NCBI RefSeq assembly: GCF_003201955.1
Contig: NZ_QJJM01000013.1
Location: forward strand, 44,701 to 108,700
Length of the DNA: 64,000 bases
Direction: 5' to 3'
From: Blastomonas natatoria
GTDB taxonomy: Bacteria; Pseudomonadota; Alphaproteobacteria; Sphingomonadales; Sphingomonadaceae
A program made the translations under genes and the position numbers. The notes beneath the pieces were generated by a model. The model saw nothing but the letters and a program-made list of their open reading frames with translations. It did no database searches and was not told the origin of the DNA. Positions 10,033 to 20,423 of this stretch are shown piece after piece (within the stretch, counting starts at the first letter, position 1; each line of letters starts with the position of its first letter).

Positions 10033-10491
10033 TCAGGCCGGCGGGTCGGCAATCATTGCGGTAAAGCCGACTTCGCAGGCGAGCTTGCCGTTCATTTCGG
10101 CGCGTGCCCTGAACTTGCACACCTTGGCGCGCTTCTGCTCGAACTCGGCATGCAGGTCGAGCAGCACGCCGGGCTCGACCGGAACGCGGAACTTGGCACC
10201 GTCGATCGCCATGAAATACACGAGCTTGCCCGAGCCTGCGAGCCCCAGGGATTCGACCGCCAGGATGCCCGCAGCCTGCGCCAGCGCCTCGATGATGAGG
10301 ACGCCGGGCATGATCGGGCGGGCAGGGAAGTGGCCCTGAAAGAACGGCTCGTTCATGCTGACCGCCTTGATCGCGTGGATCGACTGGTCGATGTCCAGCC
10401 GCGCCACGCGGTCGACGAGCAGCATGGGATAGCGGTGCGGAAGCGCCGCCATCACCTTCAGGATGTCATAGTTCACATCGCCTTCGGCCAT
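10033..10491 (-). CDS. fabZ: 3-hydroxyacyl-ACP dehydratase FabZ
   Basis: It dehydrates 3-hydroxyacyl-ACP in fatty-acid elongation. The hot-dog fold signature [21 protein letters not shown] is complete, with catalytic H54 and E68; the length of 152 is usual. It lies 9 bases after skp. In enterobacteria lpxD lies between skp and fabZ, and lpxA and lpxB follow. Here they are absent and rpmE comes next. Confidence 0.97.
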   Translation of the reverse strand: MAEGDVNYDILKVMAALPHRYPMLLVDRVARLDIDQSIHAIKAVSMNEPFFQGHFPARPIMPGVLIIEALAQAAGILAVESLGLAGSGKLVYFMAIDGAKFRVPVEPGVLLDLHAEFEQKRAKVCKFRARAEMNGKLACEVGFTAMIADPPA

Positions 10492-10500
10492 GGAACGGAC

Positions 10501-11187
10501 TTACCGGCCTTCGGGCTGCTGGGCAGCCGGTGCTGCCGGGCGGGCCTGGCCCTGCTGGGCAGCCTGCTGCGCGGCCTGCTGCTCACGCTGCTGACGCGGC
10601 AGCCAGCCCTGCGGTGGCACCAGCTGAGCCGAAGGGATCAGGGTATTGAGCTCTGCCGTGATGTCCTTGGTCAGGTCATAGGCATCGTTATGGGCCAGCG
10701 TCGCGCCGGTCTCGAACACGATCGTGATCTTGCGCTTGGTCATCGCCTGACGCACGGCCTGGTCGAACTTTTCGCTGATCTGTTCGAGCACATAGGCTTC
10801 CGACAGGGCGACGGGCTGCAGGATTTCCTGCACTTCCTGCGAACCCTGTTCACGCAGCTGCTGGATCTGGCCCAGCTGCTGCTGCAACGCAGCCTGATTG
10901 GCCTGCGCATTAGGTGCCTGAACGTCGGTGTTGAACTTGTTCACCAGCGGCTCGAGCTGCTGACGGATCTGGTTCGACTTGGCCTGCGCTGCATCATACT
11001 GCGCCTTGTACGTCGTCGGACGCGCGTTGTTGGCGTTGACGAAGGCCGACGATTCGACGACCGCACGGCGCTGATCGGCAATGCCGATGCCCGAAACGGC
11101 TTGGGCGGCGACGGGTGCGATCGCGCCCGAGGCCAGGGTGCCGGCGGCCATCAGGGCAGCGGCGGTGCATTTGAGCAGAAGTTTCAT
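10501..11187 (-). CDS. skp: OmpH/Skp family periplasmic chaperone
   Basis: A periplasmic holdase for outer-membrane proteins. The 228-residue protein has a Sec signal (about residues 1-29, ending VAAQA) and a long helical, Gln-rich middle (residues about 55-150) fitting the coiled-coil arms of Skp. An unusually long low-complexity tail of Gln, Ala and Pro follows (QQREQQAAQQAAQQGQ and on). Its ATG shares one base with the bamA stop (TGATG), so coupling to bamA is likely. Confidence 0.88.
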   Translation of the reverse strand: MKLLLKCTAAALMAAGTLASGAIAPVAAQAVSGIGIADQRRAVVESSAFVNANNARPTTYKAQYDAAQAKSNQIRQQLEPLVNKFNTDVQAPNAQANQAALQQQLGQIQQLREQGSQEVQEILQPVALSEAYVLEQISEKFDQAVRQAMTKRKITIVFETGATLAHNDAYDLTKDITAELNTLIPSAQLVPPQGWLPRQQREQQAAQQAAQQGQARPAAPAAQQPEGR

Positions 11188-13868
11188 CAGAACTGGGTCC
11201 CTACGTTGAATGTGAATAGACGGGTGTCGTCGCCCGGCTCCTTGAGCAGGGCGCGGGCGATATCGATGCGGAAGGGTCCGAACGGCGAGTTCCAGTTGAC
11301 GCCAAAGCCCACGGTGACGCGAGGTTTGGGTGAATCACCGAAGAACTGTTCGGTAAAGGCCAGGCTTGGAGTATTGGGCTGGCCTGCTGCATTGGTAGCA
11401 TTGGTCACCGTGTTGATGACCTCGTTGCCAGCCGTGTCTCTGCCAACCTCCAGGAACAGCAGATTGCCGTTCTCGTCGCGGTTCTGGGGCGTCTGCAGCA
11501 GCGGACGAACCACGCCGAAGACCGCGCCGGCATCCACGAACACGGATGGGCGCAGGCCCAATTCTCTTGCGCCGCTGCCCAGCGGAATGTCGAGCTCGGC
11601 GCGGGCCAGATAGTAATAACGTCCACCCAGGGCGTCATCCACCCGGTTGCGTCGTTCCGTGATCGGCGTGTTGACCACGACGCCGTTGACGATCTCAGGT
11701 GTAAAGCCGGTACGGATCACGCGCGGACCCACACCTCGGATATCGAAGCCGCGGATCTGGGGCTGACCAAGGAAGAACCGATCGGTCAGACGGATATCGT
11801 CGATGCCCTGCGCCGGCGTGCCGCGATCCTCGAACGCGAGGATGTGGCCACCTTCGGCCGCGAGGGTGAAGATGAAATCGCTGCGGCCGATGCGCCAGTG
11901 CTTCGATGCGTTGAACCGCGTGCGCAAATAGCTGACCGCACCGCCAAGACCCGCGAAATCCTGGGACAGCGTGATATTCTGGCCACGGGTCGGTCGGATG
12001 CGGTTGTCGCGATTGTCGTAGATCAGCGAATAGCCGACCAGCGAGGTCGTGCGCTGGCCCAGGTTGTCGCACAGGAAGAAGCCGGCACGGACGGGATCGC
12101 ATTCCAGTGTGCCATTATTGTCTAGGTCCGAGAAGAACTGGCTGCGATCCAGCGTCACGTCATCGACGGTCAGCGAGTAGCGCAGCAGCGCCGAAACATA
12201 TTCGGTGATCGGCACGCCAAGCCGGAACGATGCCCCGGTGGTCAGCTGTTCGAACGTGGTGTTGCGCGAATTGCCGACAAAGTTGAAGCTGTTGAGGTCG
12301 CGGCGGAAGATGTCGGCGCCGAACGAGATGTTCTTGTCGAAGACATAGGGTTCGGTGAAGCTGAGGTTGATGCCTTGCGAGAACTGCGAATAGTTGATGC
12401 TGGCGCCGACCGTCTGACCCTTGCCGCGGAAGTTGCGCTGGCGGATCGAGGCCTGGAGGATGAAGTTCTCGATCGACGAGAAACCGGCGGAAAGCTGAAG
12501 TTCGCCGGTGGCCTTTTCCTCGACATTCGCCTCGAGAATGATGCGGTCGGGCGCGCTGCCCTGCTTCTGCTCAATCTCGAACTTTTCCTGGAAATAGCCG
12601 AGCGAGTTGATGCGGTTTTCCGAGCGCTTGACCAGGAAGCTGTTGAACGCGTCACCCTCGTTCAGACGGAATTCGCGGCGGACGATCTTGTCCAGGGTCA
12701 GCGTGTTGCCGTTGATGTCGATCCGCTCGACATAGACGCGTGCCGATTCCGCCAGCTCGAACGTGATGTCCATGGTGAGCGTTTCGCGGTTGCGGTTGAA
12801 GTTGGGCCGCACATCGGCAAACGCATAGCCGAACAGACCAGCGGTTTCGCTGAGCTGCTCGACCGTGTCTTCGACCTGCTTGGCATTGTACCAGTCGCCG
12901 GTCTTCATCGGCAGCTGCGCCTTCAGGCCATCTTCCGAAAAGTCGCGGATCTGGCTGTCAACGGCGACATCGCCAAACTTGTAGCGCTCGCCTTCCTCGA
13001 CGACATAGGTGATGATGAAGTCGCGCTTGTCGGGGGTGAGCTCGGCCACCGCAGAGATGACGCGGAAATCCGCATAGCCCTGGGTGAGGTAGAACTGGCG
13101 CAGCTTCTGCTGGTCATAGGCCAGCTTGTCGGGGTCGTACGCGTCACCCGAGCTGAAGAAGCGGTAGAAGCGCGACTGCTTGGTCGCCATTTCGCCGCGC
13201 AGCTGACCGTCCGAGAATTTCTCGTTGCCCAGGATGTTGATCTGACGGACCTTGGACTTGGGTCCCTCGTTGATCTCGAACACCACATCGACACGGTTCT
13301 GGTCCTGCTGGACCATCTTGGGTTCCACCGTGGCGGCGAAACGTCCCTGGCGCTTGTAGAGCTCGATGATGCGCGCAACGTCGGCACGCACCTTGGTGCG
13401 GGTAAAGATCTGACGTGGCGACAGGCGGATTTCAGGCAGGATCTTGTCGTTCTTGATCCGCTTGTTGCCCTCGAGGATCACGCGGTTGATAACCGGGTTC
13501 TCCTTGACGTCGATCACCACCGCACCGTCATTGTTGCGGATGGCGACGTCGGCGAACAGTTCGGTCTCGAACAGATCGCGAAGCGCCTGGTCGGCGGCGA
13601 CCTGGGTGTAGATATCACCGACGCGCAGCTGGATGTACGAGCGGACCGTGTCCGCCTCGATCCGCTGCGAGCCGTTGACGGTGATCGAGCGGATCTGCTG
13701 GCCGGTGGGAACGGCGGGCGCAGGGGCTGCAGCCTGGGGCGCAGTCGGCGGGGCTGCCGGACCTGTGGCCTGTGCAAAGGCTGCGCTTGCCGTTCCCGCC
13801 AGAACGGTCGAACTCAGCAACAGGCCGAGGGCACGCGCGCCAATGGCGATTTTGTTTTCAGATTTCAC
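11187..13868 (-). CDS. bamA: Outer membrane assembly factor BamA
   Basis: BamA is the central pore of the machine that folds and inserts outer-membrane beta-barrels. After a signal peptide (ending ASAAFAQ) and an Ala/Pro linker come POTRA repeats (first at IRSITVNGSQRIEADTVRSY) and a C-terminal 16-strand barrel ending in the Phe-terminated signature FTFNVGTQF. The VRGF/IRGF element is seen as IRGFDIRGVGPR. The start is set at GTG 13868 (product 893 residues), just before the signal peptide, with GGGTGGG upstream; GTG 13883 and an ATG near 13915 remain possible. Confidence 0.95.
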   Translation of the reverse strand: MKSENKIAIGARALGLLLSSTVLAGTASAAFAQATGPAAPPTAPQAAAPAPAVPTGQQIRSITVNGSQRIEADTVRSYIQLRVGDIYTQVAADQALRDLFETELFADVAIRNNDGAVVIDVKENPVINRVILEGNKRIKNDKILPEIRLSPRQIFTRTKVRADVARIIELYKRQGRFAATVEPKMVQQDQNRVDVVFEINEGPKSKVRQINILGNEKFSDGQLRGEMATKQSRFYRFFSSGDAYDPDKLAYDQQKLRQFYLTQGYADFRVISAVAELTPDKRDFIITYVVEEGERYKFGDVAVDSQIRDFSEDGLKAQLPMKTGDWYNAKQVEDTVEQLSETAGLFGYAFADVRPNFNRNRETLTMDITFELAESARVYVERIDINGNTLTLDKIVRREFRLNEGDAFNSFLVKRSENRINSLGYFQEKFEIEQKQGSAPDRIILEANVEEKATGELQLSAGFSSIENFILQASIRQRNFRGKGQTVGASINYSQFSQGINLSFTEPYVFDKNISFGADIFRRDLNSFNFVGNSRNTTFEQLTTGASFRLGVPITEYVSALLRYSLTVDDVTLDRSQFFSDLDNNGTLECDPVRAGFFLCDNLGQRTTSLVGYSLIYDNRDNRIRPTRGQNITLSQDFAGLGGAVSYLRTRFNASKHWRIGRSDFIFTLAAEGGHILAFEDRGTPAQGIDDIRLTDRFFLGQPQIRGFDIRGVGPRVIRTGFTPEIVNGVVVNTPITERRNRVDDALGGRYYYLARAELDIPLGSGARELGLRPSVFVDAGAVFGVVRPLLQTPQNRDENGNLLFLEVGRDTAGNEVINTVTNATNAAGQPNTPSLAFTEQFFGDSPKPRVTVGFGVNWNSPFGPFRIDIARALLKEPGDDTRLFTFNVGTQF

Positions 13869-13984
13869 GGAAAGAAGACCCACCCTAAGCCAAAAAACAC
13901 CGAACGGTCCCTGCATAGCCGTTCGATAACCCGCCCCGGTGCGCAAACCCCTGCAACATCCGCCGCCATCAATCAACCCGTCTT

Positions 13985-15097
13985 TCAGCCGAGCAGGCCG
14001 AACGACGCCAGATCGTTGACGGTCACGAACACCATCAGGGCCAGCACTGCGGCAAGACCCGAACGGAATGCCCATTCCATGACCTTGGGATTGACCGGTT
14101 TGCGTCGGATTCCCTCGATCGCGTAGAACAGCAGATGGCCGCCATCGAGCATCGGAACTGGCAGCAGGTTGATGAACCCCAAATTAATTGAAATCAGCGC
14201 GATGAAGAAGATGAAGTCGTCGAGCCCGGCGGAGAGCTGCTCGCCCGATACCTGCGCGATCTTGAGTGGCCCTCCGAGTTCGGAAACCGAGCGGCGACCG
14301 GTGATGACCTGGCCAAGGGTTGCGACCATCAGCCGCACGATATCGCCGGTACGCTCGACCGCCACGACGGGCGCCTCGATCAGCGAGACGGGGCGAACCA
14401 CCGGTTGCGCCGACATGATGCCGAGGCGTCCGATGCGATATTCGTTGCCGAACCGGTCCTTCTGGATATCGACGCCAATCCGGAAATCGAATTCGCGCGT
14501 TTCGCCGCCGCGTTCGGCGCGCAGCGTGATGCGCTCGTCAGGACGGTGGGCGATCCGGCGGCCCAGTTCGTCGAACCACTCGATCTTTTCGCCATCGACG
14601 GACACGATGCGGTCACCCGGCAACAGGCCAGCTTCGGCCGCAGCGGACCCCGGCAGCACACCCGCCACGACCGGGGGGGTAACGCTCTTGCCATAGGCGA
14701 AGGCGAAGCCAGCGAGGATCAGGATTGCAAACAGGAAGTTGATGGCAGGGCCTGCAAAGACGATCAGCGCCCGCTGCCACAGGCTCTTGGACTGGAAGGT
14801 GCGGTTGCGTTCCTCGGCGGGGAGCGCGACCCAGTTGGGATCGGCCCGGCTCGACGGATCCATGTCGCCCGCGAACTGGACATAGCCCCCCAGGGGCAGC
14901 ATTCCAAGCTTCCAGCGGGTGCCGCGCTTGTCGGTCCAGCCGGCAATCTCCCGCCCGAAGCCGATGGAGAAGGACTCCGCCTTTACCCCGAACCAGCGTC
15001 CGACCAGATAATGACCCATCTCATGCACGAAGACCAGGGGGCCGAGCACCAGCAGAAAGGCGATGACGGTCAGCAGAAAGCCGGGATTTTCGTTCAA
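13985..15097 (-). CDS. rseP: Site-2 metalloprotease RseP
   Basis: An inner-membrane zinc protease that cleaves anti-sigma factors and remnant signal peptides. The 370 residues show HEMGH (25-29) in the first membrane helix, one central PDZ domain (about 130-215, PGSAAAEAGLLPGDRIVSVDG), and the C-terminal motif NLLPVPMLDGGH with the third zinc ligand. It starts with TTG, 8 bases behind an AGGA, and only 3 bases after the dxr stop. A 116-base gap separates it from bamA. Confidence 0.95.
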   Translation of the reverse strand: MNENPGFLLTVIAFLLVLGPLVFVHEMGHYLVGRWFGVKAESFSIGFGREIAGWTDKRGTRWKLGMLPLGGYVQFAGDMDPSSRADPNWVALPAEERNRTFQSKSLWQRALIVFAGPAINFLFAILILAGFAFAYGKSVTPPVVAGVLPGSAAAEAGLLPGDRIVSVDGEKIEWFDELGRRIAHRPDERITLRAERGGETREFDFRIGVDIQKDRFGNEYRIGRLGIMSAQPVVRPVSLIEAPVVAVERTGDIVRLMVATLGQVITGRRSVSELGGPLKIAQVSGEQLSAGLDDFIFFIALISINLGFINLLPVPMLDGGHLLFYAIEGIRRKPVNPKVMEWAFRSGLAAVLALMVFVTVNDLASFGLLG

Positions 15098-15100
15098 GTG

Positions 15101-16312
15101 TCAGTTCCTGGTTCGAACGGCGGCGGCAGCATGCACGCGCGCATCTTTGTCAATCGCCAGCACGTCCTGCAGGCATTGCGGTTCTGCCGGGGTATAGCCT
15201 GCCAGCACAGTGGATACAATCGCGGCGATGTCGAGGAATCCGATCTCCTCCCGGAGAAACGCGGCGACCGCAATCTCGTTTGCAGCATTGAGAATGGCTG
15301 GCGCTGCGCCGCCGGCTGCGATCGCCTGGCGGCAGATGCCGGGGCCGGGAAAGCGCTTATCGTCCAGGGGCTCAAAGGTCAGCTGACCGATCGTGGCCAG
15401 ATCCAGCGGAGCGCAGTTGGTCGCGATCCGGTCTGGCCAGGCCAGGGCAGAGGCGATCGGGATACGCATGTCCGGCGCGCCCAACTGGGCCAGCGTGGAA
15501 CGGTCGCGATATTCGACCATCGAATGGATCACCGATTGCGGGTGCACCAGAATGCGGATCGCATCGAGACCGACGGGAAACAGGTGATAGGCCTCGATCA
15601 GTTCGAGCCCCTTGTTGAACATGGTTGCGCTGTCGACCGAGATCTTGGCGCCCATCGACCAGTTGGGATGCGCGACCGCCTGGGCGGGCCCCGCAGCGCG
15701 CATCTGATCGAGCGTCCAGGTGCGGAACGGACCACCGCTGGCTGTCAGCGTGATGCTTTGCACCTGATCATAACTAGCGCCGGCAAGGCACTGGAATATA
15801 GCATTATGCTCGGAATCAACAGGCAGCAGCGTGGCGCCACTGCTGCGCGCAGCCTCGATCATCAGCGCGCCCGACGAGACCAGCGCCTCTTTGTTGGCGA
15901 GCGCGACGCTGCGTCCGCGCAACAGGCTGCGCATGATCGGAGCAAGCCCTGCGCATCCGACGATCGCGGCCATGGTCCAGTCGGCGTCGAGATCGGCCGC
16001 ATCGAGCAGCGCCTGCGGGCCGGACCAGGCTTGCGTAGCGCAGCCTTCGAGCGCATCGGCAAGCGTCTGATGCTGGGCGGGGTCGCCAATCACTGCAACC
16101 TGAGCACCGAATTCACGCGCCAGCCTCGCGAGCCCGGCGGCATCGCTATGGGCTGTCAGCGCAACGATCCGATAATGCGAAGGGTTCAGCCGGATGAGAT
16201 CGAGCGTGGAGGTGCCGACCGAACCGGTGGCACCGAAGATGCTGATCGTACGCGGGTGCGCGACCGGGGGCGGCACGATAAGGCCGGGAGAGAGCGTTTC
16301 TGCGCGCGACAT
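15101..16312 (-). CDS. dxr: 1-deoxy-D-xylulose 5-phosphate reductoisomerase
   Basis: It converts DXP to MEP with NADPH, the second step of the non-mevalonate isoprenoid pathway; dxs, the first step, is at 44906-46840. The 403 residues show the nucleotide-binding SIFGATGSVGTSTLDL, the metal site with LLPVDSEHNAIFQ, the loop TASGGPFR, and the motif KISVDSATMFNKGLE. The start at ATG 16312 lies 7 bases after the cdsA stop. Confidence 0.97.
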   Translation of the reverse strand: MSRAETLSPGLIVPPPVAHPRTISIFGATGSVGTSTLDLIRLNPSHYRIVALTAHSDAAGLARLAREFGAQVAVIGDPAQHQTLADALEGCATQAWSGPQALLDAADLDADWTMAAIVGCAGLAPIMRSLLRGRSVALANKEALVSSGALMIEAARSSGATLLPVDSEHNAIFQCLAGASYDQVQSITLTASGGPFRTWTLDQMRAAGPAQAVAHPNWSMGAKISVDSATMFNKGLELIEAYHLFPVGLDAIRILVHPQSVIHSMVEYRDRSTLAQLGAPDMRIPIASALAWPDRIATNCAPLDLATIGQLTFEPLDDKRFPGPGICRQAIAAGGAAPAILNAANEIAVAAFLREEIGFLDIAAIVSTVLAGYTPAEPQCLQDVLAIDKDARVHAAAAVRTRN

Positions 16313-16319
16313 CGAGTTC

Positions 16320-17123
16320 CTATCCTAGCGCCCAAAATGCATTGGCTGCAACCAGCGTTGCGACGACTGGCGCAACCGGCACCAGCCCGTCGACACGATC
16401 GAGTATGCCGCCATGGCCGGGAATGAGCGCTCCTGAATCCTTGACCCCCGCCTGGCGCTTCATCCAGCTCTCCAGAAAATCGCCGATCTGCGCCACGATT
16501 GCGAGCGGCGCGCTGGCCAGCACGAGAATATAGGGAAGATCGAGATATTCGCGTAGAGCGATCGCAAACACCAGCGCCGCCGTCATGCCGCCCGCCAGCC
16601 CGGCCCAGGTCTTGCTGGGGCTGATCGAGGGCGCGATCTTGGGGCCGCCAATGCCGCGCCCGGCGAAATAGGCACCGATGTCCGTGGCCCACACCGTCGC
16701 CATCGTCCAGAAGGCGAGCAGCAGTCCGTTGTCCTGCTGGCGCAGATAGAGCAGGGCCATGACCGGCACGGCGCAATAGAGCACGCCCCAGGCCAGGCGG
16801 AAGCTGCGATCCACGGTGGCGATGAAAAAGGCGCCGCCGATGATGAATCCGAGCGAGAGAAAGCCCGGGCCATCGGCAAGCGGGGAAAGCATCGACAAGG
16901 GCGCCATCAGCGCCAGCATCGACAGGCGGCGGCGTTCCATGCGGCCGACCAGCCCGGCCCATTCATGCTGCATCGCCAGCGCGCCGGCCATCAGCAGCAG
17001 CCAGAACGCGATCCCCCCCAGCCACAAGGCCGTGCCCGCAATGGCGACCAGCACCACGCCCGAGCCCGTGCGAACCGCCAGATCCTGGCCGAACAGCGAA
17101 CGCCGGACGGGTTCAGCGGCCAC
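16320..17123 (-). CDS. cdsA: Phosphatidate cytidylyltransferase
   Basis: An integral membrane enzyme that makes CDP-diacylglycerol from phosphatidate and CTP, the precursor used by pssA at 21798-22619. Several hydrophobic helices lead to the C-terminal family signature SWMKRQAGVKDSGALIPGHG followed by GILDRVD. GTG 17123 is preferred, with AAGG 7 bases upstream, giving 267 residues and an 11-base overlap with uppS; an ATG at 17144 is the alternative. Confidence 0.92.
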   Translation of the reverse strand: MAAEPVRRSLFGQDLAVRTGSGVVLVAIAGTALWLGGIAFWLLLMAGALAMQHEWAGLVGRMERRRLSMLALMAPLSMLSPLADGPGFLSLGFIIGGAFFIATVDRSFRLAWGVLYCAVPVMALLYLRQQDNGLLLAFWTMATVWATDIGAYFAGRGIGGPKIAPSISPSKTWAGLAGGMTAALVFAIALREYLDLPYILVLASAPLAIVAQIGDFLESWMKRQAGVKDSGALIPGHGGILDRVDGLVPVAPVVATLVAANAFWALG

Positions 17124-17889
17124 CAAAGCGCCTTTCGCGCGCGGCATAGGCGGTAAACGCCTCTGCCAGGCTGTCGCCGTTGAAATCGGGCCAGAGCGTG
17201 TCGGTGAAGTACAGTTCGGCATAGGCCGCCTGCCACAGGAGGAAGTTGCTCAACCTCAGTTCTCCCGAGGTGCGGATTAGCAGGTCGAGCGGCGGCAGGT
17301 CACCGGTATCGAGCGCAGCTTCGATATGCGCATCCTCGATCGCATCGGGGTTGATCTCGCCGCGAGCCGCCGCATGTGCCAGCGCGCGGGCCACGCGGAC
17401 CAGTTCGTCCTGCGCACCATAGTTGAGCGCGATGGCAAGCGTCGTCCCGCTGTTGTGCGCCGTGCGGTGAACGACGTCGTCGATCATGTCGACGAGATCG
17501 GGCGCGAGTGCGCGATAATTGCCGATGATCTTCAGCCGCACATTGTTGGCAATGAACTCGTCGACATCGGCGCGGATGAAATGGCGCAGCAGCCCCATCA
17601 GATCCGACACCTCATCCTCGGGCCGTTTCCAGTTTTCCGAGGAGAAGGCGTAGAGCGTCAGGGCCTCAAGCCCCATGTCGCGCGCGGCACGCACCGTGGT
17701 ACGTACCGCCTCGACACCCTGTTTGTGTCCGACAAAGCGCGGCAGGTTCCGTCTGGCGGCCCAGCGCCCATTGCCATCCATGATGATGGCGGCATGACGG
17801 ACGCCAACGGCTGTTGCCAGTCCCGCATGGGGCAGGGCAGCGCTGTGCGCCTCTGCCTTGGGCAATTTCGGGGCCGGACGGAAGATCAC
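17113..17889 (-). CDS. uppS: Isoprenyl (undecaprenyl diphosphate) transferase
   Basis: A cis-prenyltransferase that makes the C55 lipid carrier for peptidoglycan and surface polysaccharide. The conserved [10 protein letters not shown] has the catalytic D38, followed by [23 protein letters not shown] and the C-terminal [19 protein letters not shown]. The length of 258 includes a somewhat long N-terminal extension. GTG 17889 overlaps the frr stop by four bases (GTGA). Confidence 0.96.
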   Translation of the reverse strand: MIFRPAPKLPKAEAHSAALPHAGLATAVGVRHAAIIMDGNGRWAARRNLPRFVGHKQGVEAVRTTVRAARDMGLEALTLYAFSSENWKRPEDEVSDLMGLLRHFIRADVDEFIANNVRLKIIGNYRALAPDLVDMIDDVVHRTAHNSGTTLAIALNYGAQDELVRVARALAHAAARGEINPDAIEDAHIEAALDTGDLPPLDLLIRTSGELRLSNFLLWQAAYAELYFTDTLWPDFNGDSLAEAFTAYAARERRFGGR

Positions 17890-18443
17890 TGTCCGAGGAT
17901 TTCTTTTTCTTTCTGCGTCGCCGCGGCATCCGCCTGCGCGATCATGTCGTCAGTCAGCTTCTGCACCTCGGTTTCGAAGCGCTTGCGCTCGTCCTCGCTG
18001 ATCTCGCCCTTCTTCTCGTCGGTCTTCAGCGAATCCATGCCGTCACGCCGGACGTTGCGGATCGCGACGCGTGCCTTTTCTGCATATTGACCGGCCAGCT
18101 TGGCCAGTTCCTTGCGACGCTCCTCGGTGAGATCCGGGATCGGGAGGCGCAGCGTCTGGCCATCGACGATCGGGTTGAGGCCGAGTCCCGCCGAGCGGAT
18201 CGCCTTGTCGGCGGGGCCGACATTCGACTTGTCCCACACCTGGACCGACAGCATGCGCGGCTCGGGTGCAGATACGGTCGCGATCTGCGTCAGCGGCATG
18301 TGTGCGCCATAGACTTCGACCGTCACCGGATCGAGCAGCGTGGTGTTGGCGCGTCCGGTGCGCAGGCCGGAAAGGTCGCTCTTGAGCGATTCGACCGCGC
18401 CATTCATCCGGCGTTCCAGATCCTTCTTGTCAAACTGTGCCAC
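17886..18443 (-). CDS. frr: Ribosome recycling factor
   Basis: With EF-G it splits the post-termination ribosome. The 185 residues match the family, including the N-terminal [22 protein letters not shown], the [24 protein letters not shown] region (shown in part) and the helical C-terminus. It starts with GTG 18443, preceded by AAGGA with 8 bases spacing. It follows pyrH by 4 bases and couples to uppS. Confidence 0.97.
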   Translation of the reverse strand: MAQFDKKDLERRMNGAVESLKSDLSGLRTGRANTTLLDPVTVEVYGAHMPLTQIATVSAPEPRMLSVQVWDKSNVGPADKAIRSAGLGLNPIVDGQTLRLPIPDLTEERRKELAKLAGQYAEKARVAIRNVRRDGMDSLKTDEKKGEISEDERKRFETEVQKLTDDMIAQADAAATQKEKEILGQ

Positions 18444-18447
18444 AGGT

Positions 18448-19170
18448 TCAGTCCTTCTGATGTACGGTTGTCGCAGTGCCTTCGCCGCTCAGAACGCGGG
18501 CGAGATTGCCCTGTTCGCGGATCGAGAACACCACGATGGGGATGGAGTTGTCGCGGCACAGCGCGACCGCGCTGGCGTCCATGACCTTGAGATTATCCTG
18601 CAAGACCCGGTCGTAACTCAATGTTTCATATCGCACGGCATTGGGGTCGAGCTTGGGATCGGCATTGTACACGCCATCGACGCTGGTGCCTTTCAGCAGC
18701 GCATCGCACTTCATCTCGGCAGCGCGCAGCGCCGCGCCGGAATCGGTGGTGAAATAGGGTGCGCCGACGCCAGCGGCGAAAATCACCACGCGACCCTTTT
18801 CGAGGTGGCGCTGGGCGCGCCTGCGGATCACCGGCTCGCACACCTTGTCCATCTCGATCGCGGACTGGACGCGGGTGGGAACGCCAAGCTGCTCCAGCGC
18901 GCTCTGCATCGCCAGCGCGTTCATGACGGTGGCGAGCATGCCCATATAGTCGGCCTGGGCGCGATCCATGCCCTTTGCAGCGCCAGCCATGCCGCGAAAG
19001 ATATTGCCGCCGCCGATGACCAGGCAGATTTCAAGCCCGGTATCCTTGGCGGCCTTCACTTCTGCAGCCATGCGCGAAACGGTGGCCGGATCGATGCCGT
19101 ATTGACCGTCGCCCATCAGGGCTTCCCCCGACAGCTTCAGGAGGATGCGGCGGTAGGAAGCGATGGTCAT
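18448..19170 (-). CDS. pyrH: Uridylate kinase
   Basis: It phosphorylates UMP to UDP. The 240-residue amino-acid-kinase-fold protein begins [14 protein letters not shown] and contains [22 protein letters not shown] [14 protein letters not shown] and the UMP site. ATG 19170 is chosen because the family N-terminus begins just after it. It heads the pyrH-frr-uppS-cdsA-dxr-rseP-bamA-skp-fabZ run, with a terminator-like hairpin in the gap upstream, after tsf. Confidence 0.97.
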   Translation of the reverse strand: MTIASYRRILLKLSGEALMGDGQYGIDPATVSRMAAEVKAAKDTGLEICLVIGGGNIFRGMAGAAKGMDRAQADYMGMLATVMNALAMQSALEQLGVPTRVQSAIEMDKVCEPVIRRRAQRHLEKGRVVIFAAGVGAPYFTTDSGAALRAAEMKCDALLKGTSVDGVYNADPKLDPNAVRYETLSYDRVLQDNLKVMDASAVALCRDNSIPIVVFSIREQGNLARVLSGEGTATTVHQKD

Positions 19171-19323
19171 GAAATATCCGGTATCTGGGATGAGGTACGG
19201 CCCTGGGGCCGGGTGGCGGGCACCATAGTCAGTGCATCCGGCACTGCCAAGCACGTTCCTTCACATCTTTGCGGGAACTGGGCCGGCCGGTGAAGCCCTT
19301 GTGTCAGGACTGCCGACACAAAA

Positions 19324-19358
19324 GCGGCGGGCGGCCCGGAAGCCACCCGCCGTTTCGT
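19324..19358 (-). terminator. Terminator after tsf
   Basis: On the minus strand, a 12-nt arm ending GGCGGGTGGC pairs with GCCGCCCGCC after a 6-base loop and is followed by CTTTTG. One G-T pair and one end mismatch are present. It lies 20 bases after the tsf stop, and separates rpsB-tsf from pyrH. Confidence 0.75.
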
Positions 19359-19376
19359 GTGTGTCAGCGCTGGAGC

Positions 19377-20300
19377 TTAGAGACCAGCAGCTGCCGCGAC
19401 TTCGGCCGCGAAGTCGGTTTCTTCCTTCTCGATGCCTTCGCCGAGCTGGAAGCGGACATAGTCCTTGAGAGTGATCTTGCCGCCCGCATCCTTGGCAGCC
19501 TTGGCCACCACGTCGGCGATCGGGGTCTTGTTGTCGATCACGAACAGCTGGCTGAGCAGCGCGTTTTCCTTGGCGAACTTGGCAATCGCACCGTCGACCA
19601 TCTTGGCCTGCACTTCGGCGGGCTTGCCGCTTTCGGCAGCCTTTTCCTCGGCGATCTTGCGTTCGCGCGCGATCAGCTCGGCGTCGAGGCCATCAGCATT
19701 GAGTGCCAGCGGGAAGGCAGCGGCAATGTGCATGCCGATCTGCTTGCCCAGCGGCTCGAGCACGTCGGCAGCAACATCGCCTTCGAGCGCGACCAGCACG
19801 CCGATCTTGCCGAGGTTCGGTGCGACGGCATTGTGCATGTAAGAGACGACCACGCCCTGATCGACCGAGACGGTCTTGATGCGGCGGATCGACTGGTTCT
19901 CGCCGATGGTGGCGATCGAACTGGTCAGCTTGTCGCCGACGCTGCCGCCATCGGGATATTCAGCCGACTTGAGCGCTTCGACATCGTCACCCGTGGTCAG
20001 CGCGACCGAGGTCACCTTGCGGACGAAATCCTGGAACTGGTCGTTCTTGGCGACGAAGTCGGTTTCGCTGTTCACTTCAACGGCGACACCCTTGAGGCCA
20101 GCGACTTCGATGCCCACCAGACCTTCGGCAGCGGTGCGGCTCGACTTCTTCTGCGCGGTGGCGAGGCCCTTGGCGCGCAGTGCGTCGACAGCGGCTTCGA
20201 TATCGCCATTGGCTTCGGTCAGCGCCTTCTTGGCGTCCATCATGCCGGCGCCGGTGCGCTCGCGCAGTTCCTTGACAGTAGCAGCGGTTACAACAGCCAT
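19377..20300 (-). CDS. tsf: Elongation factor Ts
   Basis: The guanine-nucleotide exchange factor for EF-Tu. The 307 residues open with [19 protein letters not shown], containing the UBA-like domain and the TGAGMMDCKKAL-type motif (here [14 protein letters not shown]). The core includes the [13 protein letters not shown] motif that contacts EF-Tu. ATG 20300 is where the family N-terminus begins. It lies 123 bases after rpsB. Confidence 0.97.
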   Translation of the reverse strand: MAVVTAATVKELRERTGAGMMDAKKALTEANGDIEAAVDALRAKGLATAQKKSSRTAAEGLVGIEVAGLKGVAVEVNSETDFVAKNDQFQDFVRKVTSVALTTGDDVEALKSAEYPDGGSVGDKLTSSIATIGENQSIRRIKTVSVDQGVVVSYMHNAVAPNLGKIGVLVALEGDVAADVLEPLGKQIGMHIAAAFPLALNADGLDAELIARERKIAEEKAAESGKPAEVQAKMVDGAIAKFAKENALLSQLFVIDNKTPIADVVAKAAKDAGGKITLKDYVRFQLGEGIEKEETDFAAEVAAAAGL

Positions 20301-20423
20301 GTTCGTGTTCCTTGTTTTGAATATGGACGCAGGGGCCACAGGTGCGGGCCATTGCCCGGCCCGTAGCCCCTGCATGTGTCAGTTTTGTGCCAGCGGGGCA
20401 GGGCGAAGCCCCGCCCGGCCAGA

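Noticed and set aside
14405..16426. A 673-codon plus-strand frame across rseP and dxr
   Set aside because: Antisense shadow; both minus-strand genes are complete with catalytic motifs.
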